This document shows positions 26,973 through 35,466 of a stretch of DNA of 64,000 nt, in pieces. Numbering within the stretch: the stretch's first letter is position 1; the number at the start of each line of letters is the position of its first letter. The stretch is from contig JAEWGM010000006.1 in the NCBI GenBank assembly GCA_023388315.1, positions 42,673 through 106,672 of the forward strand, given 5' to 3'. The position numbers and the translations under genes are program-made. The stretch comes from Bacteroidota bacterium (GTDB lineage: Bacteria > Bacteroidota > Bacteroidia > Bacteroidales > Dysgonomonadaceae). The notes beneath the pieces were generated by a model, which saw nothing but the letters and a program-made list of their open reading frames with translations, was not told where the DNA came from and ran no database searches.

Positions 26973-29285
26973 ATGAAAAAAAATCAAGTTTTCGCAGCGA
27001 TTATACTAACGGCTTTTTTAGGATGCGGACAAACAAAAAACGTATCGGAAACAACAAAGATTGCACCAACCCAACATCATTCAAGTTGGCAAAGCTTCAG
27101 CGGTGACCAACGCGTAGAACAACGGGTTGACTCTGTACTAAAATTAATGACATTGCAGGAAAAAATCGGCCAAATGACACAATTCTCTGCCAATTGGTCT
27201 ATTACCGGGCCGGTAATGCCCGACGATTTCCAGCCCTATCTCGAAAAAGGGTTAATTGGAAGCATATTTAATGCCACATCCGTAAAGGGTGTGCGCCAAA
27301 TGCAAGAAGTGGCCGTGGAAAAAACCCGTTTGGGAATTCCCATTCTTTTTGGGCAAGACGTTATCCATGGCTATAAAACCATTTTTCCCATTCCGCTAGC
27401 CGAAGCGTGTTCGTGGGATTTGGAAATGATGCGAAGAACAGCCGAAATAGCCGCCATTGAAGCAGCTTCCGACGGAATAAACTGGACCTTCGCACCAATG
27501 GTTGATATAGGCAGAGATGCCCGCTGGGGCCGTGTAATGGAAGGCGCGGGCGAAGACCCATATTTAGGAAGCAAAGTGGCCGAAGCCAGGGTAAAAGGGT
27601 TTCAAGGCGGCAGCGACTGGAAATCGTTATCATCCACAACCACATTATTGGCTTGCGGAAAACATTTGGCAGCCTATGGCGCAGCTGAATCAGGGAGAGA
27701 CTACAACACGGCGGAACTTTCGGAACACACCTTGCGCAACGTATATCTTCCCCCTTACGAAGCAGCACTAAAAGCGGGTGTGGGAACATTTATGGCATCG
27801 TTCAACGAAATAAACGGCGTGCCGGCAACAGCCGATAAGTGGCTGATGACCGATATTTTAAGAAACGAATGGGGTTTTAAAGGTTTCGTGGTGAGCGATT
27901 ACACCGGAATCAACGAATTGGTTCCTCACGGTGTGGCAAAAGATGAAAAACACGCCGCGCAATTGGCAGCTAACGCCGGCGTTGATATGGATATGACCGG
28001 TTCTACATTTATTAAATACCTGGAAGAAAGCGTTAAAGAAGGGAAAGTTTCCGAGCAGAACATTGATAACGCTGTCAGAAGCATTTTGGAAATGAAATTT
28101 TTACTCGGGCTGTTTGACGATCCATACCGTTATCTCAATGAAAACCGTGCACAGCAAAACACTATGAGAACCGAATTTATGGAAACGGCACGCAAAGCCG
28201 TTGCAGCATCGGTTGTACTGCTGAAAAACGAAAACATATTGCCCATTTCCAAAGAAAGCGGAAAAACAATCGCCCTTATCGGTCCACTAATGAACGACTC
28301 CGTCAACCTCAACGGAGAATGGGCCGGGTTAGGCGACCGCAACAAAAGTGTCCCTATCTTTAAAGGGCTGACGGATAAATACAAAAACAGTTCCGTGAAA
28401 CTTATTTACGCCCAAGGTTCAACAATAACGGAAACATCTGCGAAGCAAATAAACGATGCGGTTTCTGCCGCAAAGCGTGCCGACATAGTGATTGCCGCAA
28501 TGGGAGAAGATTTTAATTGGTCAGGTGAAGCAGCTGTCCGCACTGATATTCGTTTGCCCGAAGCACAACGAGAATTGCTGAAAGCGTTAAAGGAAACAGG
28601 GAAACCCATCGTTTTGGTTTCATTAAGCGGCCGCCCGCTGGATTTATCGTGGGAAGATGAAAACCTTCATGCCATTCTTCAAGCATGGTTTCCCGGCACA
28701 CAAGCAGGACATGGAATTGCCGATGTAATTGCCGGAGATTACAATCCTTCGGGAAGATTGGCGATGAGCTTTCCTCGAAATGTGGGACAAATTCCCATCT
28801 ATTACAATCAGAAAAATACGGGGCGACCTGTGGATTTGAGCGATGAAAAAGTGGATTACAAGTCACACTATCTTGACACTTCCATCACGCCGCTTTATCC
28901 TTTCGGATATGGGTTGAGTTATACCACTTTTAGCATTAGTAACGTTAGTACGGATAAGTCACAAATGAAAACCGACAAGGATAAAATGACGGTTACCGCC
29001 GATGTACGCAACACCGGAAACATTGACGGAGAATTGGTTGTGCAACTTTATACCCGTCAGCTTTGGGCCAGCGTAACGCGTCCGGTAAAAGAATTGAAAG
29101 GATTTCAAAAAGTAGCGTTAAAAGCGGGAGAAAGGAAACAAATTTCGTTTGAACTCACATCGGAAGATTTGGCTTTTTATGGTATTGATATGAAGAAGAA
29201 AACGGAGCTGGGCGATTTTAAGTTGTGGATAGCACAAAGTTCCGACGATCAAAGCAATGAAATTAGTTTTTCTGTTACCGAGTAA
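26973..29285 (+). CDS. GH3 family beta-glucosidase (BglX-like)
   Basis: GH3 enzyme of 770 residues with lipobox FLGC (Cys18), so it is membrane-anchored, probably periplasmic. The TIM-barrel domain (about 45-380) carries the nucleophile D309 in FVVSDYTG. The alpha/beta sandwich carries the likely acid/base E519 in WSGEAAVRTDI, and a C-terminal fibronectin-III-like domain ends the protein. The ATG at 26973 is preferred over a TTG three codons upstream because it gives a proper lipoprotein signal. It should release glucose from the oligosaccharides made by the two GH144 enzymes. GH3 members in beta-1,2-glucan loci act on sophorose-type sugars; that specificity is inferred from context. Confidence 0.9.
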   Translation: MKKNQVFAAIILTAFLGCGQTKNVSETTKIAPTQHHSSWQSFSGDQRVEQRVDSVLKLMTLQEKIGQMTQFSANWSITGPVMPDDFQPYLEKGLIGSIFNATSVKGVRQMQEVAVEKTRLGIPILFGQDVIHGYKTIFPIPLAEACSWDLEMMRRTAEIAAIEAASDGINWTFAPMVDIGRDARWGRVMEGAGEDPYLGSKVAEARVKGFQGGSDWKSLSSTTTLLACGKHLAAYGAAESGRDYNTAELSEHTLRNVYLPPYEAALKAGVGTFMASFNEINGVPATADKWLMTDILRNEWGFKGFVVSDYTGINELVPHGVAKDEKHAAQLAANAGVDMDMTGSTFIKYLEESVKEGKVSEQNIDNAVRSILEMKFLLGLFDDPYRYLNENRAQQNTMRTEFMETARKAVAASVVLLKNENILPISKESGKTIALIGPLMNDSVNLNGEWAGLGDRNKSVPIFKGLTDKYKNSSVKLIYAQGSTITETSAKQINDAVSAAKRADIVIAAMGEDFNWSGEAAVRTDIRLPEAQRELLKALKETGKPIVLVSLSGRPLDLSWEDENLHAILQAWFPGTQAGHGIADVIAGDYNPSGRLAMSFPRNVGQIPIYYNQKNTGRPVDLSDEKVDYKSHYLDTSITPLYPFGYGLSYTTFSISNVSTDKSQMKTDKDKMTVTADVRNTGNIDGELVVQLYTRQLWASVTRPVKELKGFQKVALKAGERKQISFELTSEDLAFYGIDMKKKTELGDFKLWIAQSSDDQSNEISFSVTE

Positions 29286-29293
29286 ATTAATTG

Positions 29294-29334
29294 GCAAAAG
29301 AAAAGAGTAACCTCGGGCTACTCTTTTCTTTTGC
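29294..29334. terminator. Bidirectional terminator hairpin between convergent genes
   Basis: A 16-bp perfect stem GCAAAAGAAAAGAGTA / TACTCTTTTCTTTTGC closes the utilisation locus. The right arm encodes the last codons of the minus-strand methyltransferase gene, whose stop codon is at 29318-29320, so one element serves both transcripts. Confidence 0.85.
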
Positions 29335-30817
29335 TGTTTTCGCGTTTATTAAACTTTTTTTTATTATCGGCGGAACTTCTTGGAAAAGAATCGCCCTTCC
29401 TCCCCTCAAACTTTCCAGTTTCCCGTTTTCTAAATTCTTTCTTTTTAAAATCACGCGTTTTTTTGTCGCCGGAAAAGCGTTCGCGTGGTTTGAAGGGGCG
29501 CTCATCGCCTTTTTCGCGTTTAGGAAAACTGTGGCGCGATTTTTCGTTCCGATGAGATTCACGCTGCTTCTCACCTTCTTCTTCCGCGCGTTTTGAACGA
29601 CGATACCCCTCCCTTGAATTTCGTTCCATTTGCTCTTTATCAGGGCGGCGGCGTTCGGTTTTGGATCGCTCATCACGCTTGCCTGAGAATATTTCGTATT
29701 CACGCATTTCGCATTCCAACGCGCCATTGTAGAGAAAAAAACGCTTGGAATGGCGCAAACCAATATTATCGAAACTCTCTTTGCGGTAACTCAAAATGTA
29801 GGCGTTGTAGCCGGTGAAAACGTGTTTCAACCGCTCGCCAATCATGGCGTAAAGAGCGTCAAGCTCATCCACTTTCAGTCGTTCGCCGTACGGCGGGTTG
29901 GTCATTACAATGCCGTTGGGCGCGGGCGATTCGGTGTATTGTTGGAACGGTTTTACACTGATATCGATATGCTTTTTTAATCCCGCGTTTTTGATATTTT
30001 TCTCGGCAATGGCAACCATTTTGGGCGAAATATCGGAACCAATGATTTTATGGGTGAACTCGCGCGCGCCGCTGTCGTCGTTATAAATTTCGCTAAAAAG
30101 TTCTTCATCAAAGTCCGTCCATTTTTCGAACCCGAAACCCGGACGATGAATTCCCGGGGGGATTCCCAAAGCAATCATTGCCGCTTCAATCAACAGTGTA
30201 CCCGAACCGCACATCGGATCCACAAATGACGATTCGCCCTGCCAACCCGATTTCAAAATCATTCCGGCGGCAAGCACTTCGCTAAGCGGCGCGTCGCCCT
30301 GCGCTACGCGATAACCGCGCTTGTGCAGCGACTCGCCCGAACTGTCGAGCGACAATGTGCATTTGTTGTGCGCCACGTGGATGTTGAAAACCAAATCGGG
30401 ATTGCTTACGCTCACCGACGGGCGTTTGCCGTACCTATCATTGAAATAATCGGCAATGGCGTCTTTTACTTTGTAGGCAACGAACTTGGAGTGCGTGAAA
30501 ATGTGCGAAAAAACCACCGCGTCAATCGAAAAAGTCTTGTCCAGCGACATATATTGCTCCCAATCCATACTTTTCACCGCTTCATACACTTCATCGGCAG
30601 TCGACGCCTTAAACGTGTGTATGGGTTTCAGTATGCGCATTGCCGTACGGCAATGTAGATTTGCCTTGTACATCAGCGCTTTATCGCCGGTAAAAGAAAC
30701 CATTCGCGTACCGATTTCTACATTATCGGCACCCAAGCCGATAAGTTCTTCGGCAAGCACTTCTTCGAGTTCTGCCATTGTTTTGGCAATCATCGGAAAT
30801 TGTTGGGATTGAGTCAT
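29318..30817 (-). CDS. THUMP-domain RNA guanine-N2 methyltransferase (RlmL N-half type) with charged tail
   Basis: Class I SAM-dependent RNA methyltransferase of 499 residues. A THUMP domain covers about 1-165. The methyltransferase domain has the SAM motif VDPMCGSGTLLIEAA and the catalytic MTNPPYGERL; NPPY marks N-methylation of guanine in 23S rRNA, as in the first half of RlmL. The final 120 residues (from about 378) are almost all Lys, Arg, Glu, Ser and Asp, a disordered tail like those on some Bacteroidota RNA helicases, perhaps for RNA or ribosome binding. It is transcribed from its own TATCTTTG box (30844-30851). Confidence 0.88.
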   Translation of the reverse strand: MTQSQQFPMIAKTMAELEEVLAEELIGLGADNVEIGTRMVSFTGDKALMYKANLHCRTAMRILKPIHTFKASTADEVYEAVKSMDWEQYMSLDKTFSIDAVVFSHIFTHSKFVAYKVKDAIADYFNDRYGKRPSVSVSNPDLVFNIHVAHNKCTLSLDSSGESLHKRGYRVAQGDAPLSEVLAAGMILKSGWQGESSFVDPMCGSGTLLIEAAMIALGIPPGIHRPGFGFEKWTDFDEELFSEIYNDDSGAREFTHKIIGSDISPKMVAIAEKNIKNAGLKKHIDISVKPFQQYTESPAPNGIVMTNPPYGERLKVDELDALYAMIGERLKHVFTGYNAYILSYRKESFDNIGLRHSKRFFLYNGALECEMREYEIFSGKRDERSKTERRRPDKEQMERNSREGYRRSKRAEEEGEKQRESHRNEKSRHSFPKREKGDERPFKPRERFSGDKKTRDFKKKEFRKRETGKFEGRKGDSFPRSSADNKKKFNKRENSKRKE

Positions 30818-30843
30818 TCGCTTGTTGTCAATAAATTAGGGTG

Positions 30844-30851
30844 CAAAGATA
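30844..30851 (-). promoter_or_regulatory. -7 box TATCTTTG for the THUMP methyltransferase
   Basis: On the minus strand TATCTTTG lies 26 bp before the ATG of the methyltransferase gene and matches TAnnTTTG. Confidence 0.6.
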
Positions 30852-31086
30852 AGCACAATTTATGGTTTTGTGCGGATTGAGCGATTGAGATGTTTGTAAA
30901 GAAGTGATGAGTTATGAGCAACGAGTCTACAAACCTGAGTTAAGCTCATTAATATACAACAAACTACATTAAGAGAAATTGTATCTCAAACTTAACTTAT
31001 CGATAGTAACTTGAACAATTTACGATGCTTTTAAGTTTTACTTGTTAAACGAAGAATAAGCTATCATCAATTTAAATTAAAAACAC

Positions 31087-31797
31087 GTGAAGCAGGCATT
31101 CATCCTCTTATTCATAATTTTTATTGGTTATTCATCAAATAATCCGCGATCAACAAATCAGTTTTTTTCACTAAAAACATACAATCTCAAAGGAAAGGTC
31201 GAATATATTTCCGACAAAAAAATCCTTTCTTTATTAAGTGCAGATGGACAAATTGCTCCTTACATAAACGACTTGACCACGATACAAAATATTTTTTTTG
31301 ACAAAAATGGGTTATTAACTCTCGTAGATGTTTTTGACAAAGACAGTGTACTTTTATTAAAATCAAAAATTAACAGGTCAGGGTCCGGTGAATATCTAGG
31401 CTCAAGGCATTTTGATAAAGAAGGTAATCTAATCAAAGAAACAAGAATAATATCTAGTACTGCAAACAACTTAGAAACAGAGATATTTGATTACAAATCG
31501 GGGAAATTAGCATCAAAATTAAAGACAGTGTATGAAAATCATTTACCCAAAAAACAGTATTCTGCATTTGTCGAACAAAACTATTCAAGCGAAGAGGATT
31601 ATAAAAGGGATAGTCGAGGTAATGAAATTGAAATTACAACAATTATAGAAATGGATGATTAAGAAAAGGAAGACAAATCATTCGTAACATACCTGGAATT
31701 TGACGAATACGGAAATTGGATAAAACGAATAGTGCATAATAAAAAAGACGGAAATGAGTGTCTACTAACTATCAGAACAATAAAATACTACGAATAA
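31087..31797 (+). pseudogene. Exported protein of unknown function, split by an in-frame stop
   Basis: A GTG start (MKQAFILLFIIFIGYS) opens a 191-codon frame with a signal-like N-terminus and a TAA at 31660-31662. The same frame continues without a stop for another 44 codons to a second TAA at 31795-31797. That continuation reads like protein (SFVTYLEFDEYGNWIKRIV), and the FDEYGNW type of sequence is typical of YD/RHS-like or MORN-like extracellular repeats. The earlier part has a similar FDKEGNLIKETR. The gene therefore seems to have gained a nonsense mutation near its 3' end. The shortened product could still be made. The family is not recognised. The region is AT-rich compared with its neighbours. 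Confidence 0.68.
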
Positions 31798-31870
31798 ATG
31801 AATGGGTAAAGTCGCGATTATAGTTTTTTATAGCAAATAAAGAGTACATACTCACAAACTTAATCACAAT

Positions 31871-33277
31871 ATGCATATCTCACTTCAACATATCATCAAG
31901 TTCCAAGTCATAACAATTCTGATGATTTATTCCATAAAATTGTCTTCGCAGCCAATAACCGGCATTTACACCATCCAGGAAAATTACGACACAACTTTTA
32001 TTCATCAATACTTACAACCATTTAAAACCGTGAACCTCCCGTGGGGAGCTAGCCCCCATTATGGCTATCAGTATCACAGCCTATTGGATACGGAATACGG
32101 CGCTACGCACGCGGTAGTGTTGCCCGCCGAATATGAAAATAACTATCGGATTATTTTTTTGAATAAAAATCAACCGAAAGAAACAATGTTCTATTACTCT
32201 TATGGCGACGGTTTAAAAAGAAAATATTTAGGAATGGATTTTACACTGTTACCTGATAGAGGATATTGGTCGTTCCGATGTAATGTCCCCGGTTTTTTGT
32301 GTCACTCCAACTTCAACAACGAACAAGAAGCCGATACCCCATTGGGTTGGGACGGACGCTATGCCGGTTCAAGATATGTATGGAAAGAAAATACGCTGCT
32401 TTTTGCCGGCGCGTACTATAAATGGATAGAAACTGAGCATAAAGATGCGGATGGCAAAAAATTTTTCATTCAGAATCGCCCAATCACGGCAATGCAGCTA
32501 AAAACGAAAAAACCTTATGTGGAGGTGGTGGTATTCCCTCGCGACACCAAATTTTATTTTTCCGAAAAAGACGAATCGAGAGAAAAAATACTCAACGAAG
32601 GTGATTTTATCGCCGTCACGCACGAATCGCCGGAATGGCTCCACGGTGACCACATTGATGTTAACGGTAACATTACTTCGGGCAAAATATTTATCGATGA
32701 CCTTACCGAAGGAGAAACCTCTACCCGCATCGTAAACGGTGTTACACTGAACATTAAATACATTCCGCCCGATACGATGTCCTATTCAGAACTCGGACAA
32801 ATCATCCGCATCAAAACTTATTATGAAAATCAATTGCTGCAAGTGATTAAAGAAAGTGAAATGATTCGAGATGACACAGAATTAATTTGCACCCCCGACA
32901 TCAATTTCGACGGATATCCCGATTTGATGATCCCCGGTGACTACATCGGCACGGTTAATTACAGCAATTTGTACTATGTTTTTGACCCCGAAACAAAATT
33001 ATTCCATTACAACGAAACTCTGTCCGGACTTTCTCAGCCCGACATAGATGCCACATCCAAAACCATTACCTCTGCTTGGCGAGGTGGCGGAGGAATGTAC
33101 GGTACGGCGGTATATGTATGGAGAAACGGAGAGGTTAAAATTCAAGAACAAACCGATATTTTGTATATAGATGATAATGAAGTGGAAATAACAGAAACTC
33201 ACTACAAAAACGGACAAAAAGTAAGTGAAAAAACCTATCAACTTTCTTCTGAGGAATATTGGGGAAAGGAGGAGTGA
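31871..33277 (+). CDS. Exported XAC2610-like protein of unknown function
   Basis: Secreted protein of 468 residues with an N-terminal signal (about 1-27, ending KLSSQ). The C-terminal third has CTPDINFDGYPDLMIPGDY followed by YVFDPETKLFHYNETLSGL, the pattern of XAC2610-related proteins, which resemble calcium-binding FG-GAP-type units. The N-terminal part (about 30-260) is beta-rich and unrecognised. It lies 73 bp after the broken gene at 31087-31797. Both are exported and AT-rich and could be accessory genes acquired together. No enzymatic motif is visible. Confidence 0.68.
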   Translation: MHISLQHIIKFQVITILMIYSIKLSSQPITGIYTIQENYDTTFIHQYLQPFKTVNLPWGASPHYGYQYHSLLDTEYGATHAVVLPAEYENNYRIIFLNKNQPKETMFYYSYGDGLKRKYLGMDFTLLPDRGYWSFRCNVPGFLCHSNFNNEQEADTPLGWDGRYAGSRYVWKENTLLFAGAYYKWIETEHKDADGKKFFIQNRPITAMQLKTKKPYVEVVVFPRDTKFYFSEKDESREKILNEGDFIAVTHESPEWLHGDHIDVNGNITSGKIFIDDLTEGETSTRIVNGVTLNIKYIPPDTMSYSELGQIIRIKTYYENQLLQVIKESEMIRDDTELICTPDINFDGYPDLMIPGDYIGTVNYSNLYYVFDPETKLFHYNETLSGLSQPDIDATSKTITSAWRGGGGMYGTAVYVWRNGEVKIQEQTDILYIDDNEVEITETHYKNGQKVSEKTYQLSSEEYWGKEE

Positions 33278-33341
33278 AAAAAGAGGGAGTTTAAACCAAA
33301 GAATTGGATTGACTTTTCTTTAATCAAAATTTACTTACACA

Positions 33342-33660
33342 TCAACGAACTGATATTTTTAATCTCTCGGGATTTTGCTTGCAATTCCAAATGTGTGTGG
33401 TAAAAACGCATTTATTTTCGGCGAAATATATAACCTTAAACAATCCTTTAGCAACAACAAGTGAGCGATAAGTCTTCGACATTTCTTTCAACATCGGTTC
33501 TAATGGTGCCATAACCGGGAAATTCGCCAACAAAGCCACGTCATCTAATATGCTATTGTGTATGTCAGCGGCGACGGTTTCGCTTTTTTTCGCGATAATA
33601 AGTATACAGTTCTTCCAAATCTAACAACGCTTCAGAAGACCAAGCAATCTTAAATTGCAT
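33342..33660 (-). pseudogene. RelE/ParE-type toxin gene with a frameshift in an A7 run
   Basis: Reading from the ATG at 33658-33660 the frame encodes MQFKIAWSSEALLDLEELYTYYREK and then hits a stop. Shifting by one base at the A7 run (33584-33590 on the plus strand as T7) opens the rest: SETVAADIHNSILDDVALL ... KTYRSLVVAKGLFKVIYF ... IWNCKQNPERL, ending at 33342. Together they form a full RelE/ParE-superfamily toxin of about 105 residues with the usual WS.EAL.DL, EPML, RSLV and QNP.RL positions. The ATG overlaps the end of the antitoxin gene, as in functional pairs. It is either a dead toxin, a sequencing error in the homopolymer, or a slippage-controlled gene. Confidence 0.78.
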
Positions 33661-33877
33661 TTTTCCGCTTTATATTTTCATGGGGAGTGCCACCACCCGA
33701 TGCAAATTCTTTTTCAGCTTTTAGAGCGCGCTCACGCAATTCCGAGGGAGTAAAAAGACACGGTTCGCGGTTTGCCAACTGCTCGAAGAAAGCCTCTAAG
33801 CGAGAGAGCATTTCCTCATCTATCTCGTCCTCCAAAAAAGCTTTTACAAAGCGGGCTTTTCGTTCAAGTACAGTCAT
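33650..33877 (-). CDS. Antitoxin-like protein paired with the RelE/ParE toxin
   Basis: Protein of 75 residues (MTVLERKARFVKAFLEDEIDEEML), highly helical and acidic in the middle with a disordered C-terminus. This is the shape of Bacteroidota antitoxins encoded before RelE/ParE toxins: an N-terminal dimerisation helix set and a C-terminal toxin-wrapping tail. It overlaps the toxin ATG by 11 bp, giving translational coupling. A second ATG three codons upstream (33886) is possible. A TATTTTTG box (33898-33905, minus) lies just upstream and may be its promoter. It may persist although the toxin frame is broken. Confidence 0.72.
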   Translation of the reverse strand: MTVLERKARFVKAFLEDEIDEEMLSRLEAFFEQLANREPCLFTPSELRERALKAEKEFASGGGTPHENIKRKNAI

Positions 33878-33897
33878 AAATATCATTTTTAATAAGA

Positions 33898-33905
33898 CAA
33901 AAATA
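33898..33905 (-). promoter_or_regulatory. -7 box TATTTTTG for the toxin-antitoxin pair
   Basis: On the minus strand TATTTTTG fits TAnnTTTG and lies 20 bp before the antitoxin ATG. Confidence 0.5.
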
Positions 33906-33945
33906 CATTTTTAATGCGAGAGTTTAAAGATTAAAATAAAACAAC

Positions 33946-35463
33946 CTACAACTTCACCTTAATCCTCACCGCTTTTCCCTCATTCTTAAACGCGTCCAGC
34001 GCCGTAACGGCGTACGTATATCGGTTTTTTCCGCCTTCGTAGGGAAGTACAAAAAAGTTGTCGGGCGTAACGGCTACAATGTTTTCGGCACGATTAATAT
34101 CCACCTTTTCACCACTGCGGAAACGATAAACCACAAACTGCTGCGCGCTTTCGGGATTGTGCGGTTGTTTTTTGTGCTCCCACGTGAGCAAATGCATATC
34201 TTCTACGTAAACCTGCGCGAGTTTTTTCACTTTACCCGGCCGGCCTTTGTGCATATGCGTGTACGCGGGAATAAGCGATTTTGCCCGGTGCGTATTGGTC
34301 TTAAAGGTATTTACAACGTCGGAATAATTATCCAGAATAAGGTAACCATACCAATAGCAATTGCCGTCTACAAACGACATTTCGCGCGACTGGCGTATCT
34401 TGGTGTCTAATTCATATTTATCCACCGCGCGTTTTAAATCTTGCCCGATATAGAGCGGCTGCTCAAAATTATTGGCGTTCCACCAATGCAAAAGAGTGGT
34501 ATAATCAGCTCGTTCGTGGCCGATTTCCCAATACAATTGCGGCAAGTTATAATCAATCCATCCTTTTTCAACCCATAGCTTGATGTCGGCATACAAATCG
34601 CCATAATTTTCCAGCCCATTGGTATCGCTGCCGTTTGGGTCGTTGCGTTTGTTGCGGTAAATGCCAAACGGACTGATGCCAAAACGTACCCACGGCTTGG
34701 TGCCTGCAATGGTGTATTTGAGTTGCTGAATAAGCAAATTCACGTTGTTTCGGCGCCAATCGGCGCGTTGGTTGGGCGAAAATCCTTGCGAAGTGGCGTA
34801 TGCATTAAAACTATCGTCATCGGGGAAAGGTGTTCCGGCAATGGGATAGGGATAAAAATAATCGTCCATATGAATGGCGTCCACATCGTATCGCGAAACA
34901 ATATCGCGCACCACTTCGCAAATAAAACTGCGATTTTCGGGCAACCCGGGTTCAAAATACAACTGGTTGCCATATTGCACAAAACGCTCGGGATATTTCC
35001 AATAAATATGTTCGGGGGCCAACTCGCTATTGATGTTCGACTTCACTCGATAGGGATTCAACCACGCATGCAATTCCATTCCACGTTTGTGGCACTCCTC
35101 GATGATGAAAGCCAGCGGGTCAAAATCGGGGTCATCGGGCGCCTTGCCTTGCAACCCGGTAAAGAAACGGCTGTAAGGCTCGAGGTTCGATTTGTAAAAC
35201 GCGTCGGCTTCGGGCCGCACCTGAAAAATAACGGCGTTAATGCCCGCCTCATCCAGTTTGCGCACCATTTCTGAAATATAATGTTTCATCGCCGCGCTGT
35301 TCAACTTTTGATAACGGTCTTGTCCGACGGTATGAATCCACGCGCCACGAAATTCGCGTTTTGGCGTTGAATCTGCTACTCTAGTAAGGGATGTTTTCGA
35401 TGCGCCGCACCCAAAAAATATCAGCGCAAGCAACATCATCAATGTAAAACGAAAAAACTGCAT
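33946..35463 (-). CDS. GHL10/DUF187-type glycoside hydrolase-like lipoprotein
   Basis: Lipoprotein of 505 residues (lipobox IFFGC, Cys19). A family 10-like TIM barrel (PF02638 type) spans about 35-350: FRGAWIHTVGQDRYQ, VIFQVRPEADAFY, MELHAWLNPYRV and VDAIHMDDYFYPYP are family hallmarks, with the aspartates of HMDDYF as probable active-site residues. A C-terminal Fn3-like part follows. Some members cleave peptidoglycan glycan strands lacking the stem peptide, but most are untested. It starts 3 bp after the CPA2 antiporter stop, so the two are co-transcribed although their functions seem unrelated. Confidence 0.87.
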   Translation of the reverse strand: MQFFRFTLMMLLALIFFGCGASKTSLTRVADSTPKREFRGAWIHTVGQDRYQKLNSAAMKHYISEMVRKLDEAGINAVIFQVRPEADAFYKSNLEPYSRFFTGLQGKAPDDPDFDPLAFIIEECHKRGMELHAWLNPYRVKSNINSELAPEHIYWKYPERFVQYGNQLYFEPGLPENRSFICEVVRDIVSRYDVDAIHMDDYFYPYPIAGTPFPDDDSFNAYATSQGFSPNQRADWRRNNVNLLIQQLKYTIAGTKPWVRFGISPFGIYRNKRNDPNGSDTNGLENYGDLYADIKLWVEKGWIDYNLPQLYWEIGHERADYTTLLHWWNANNFEQPLYIGQDLKRAVDKYELDTKIRQSREMSFVDGNCYWYGYLILDNYSDVVNTFKTNTHRAKSLIPAYTHMHKGRPGKVKKLAQVYVEDMHLLTWEHKKQPHNPESAQQFVVYRFRSGEKVDINRAENIVAVTPDNFFVLPYEGGKNRYTYAVTALDAFKNEGKAVRIKVKL

Positions 35464-35466
35464 ATT

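Noticed and set aside
30818..31086. Possible tRNA or small RNA in the gap before the broken exported gene
   Set aside because: No cloverleaf, no terminator and no conserved motif could be found; it appears to be plain AT-rich DNA.
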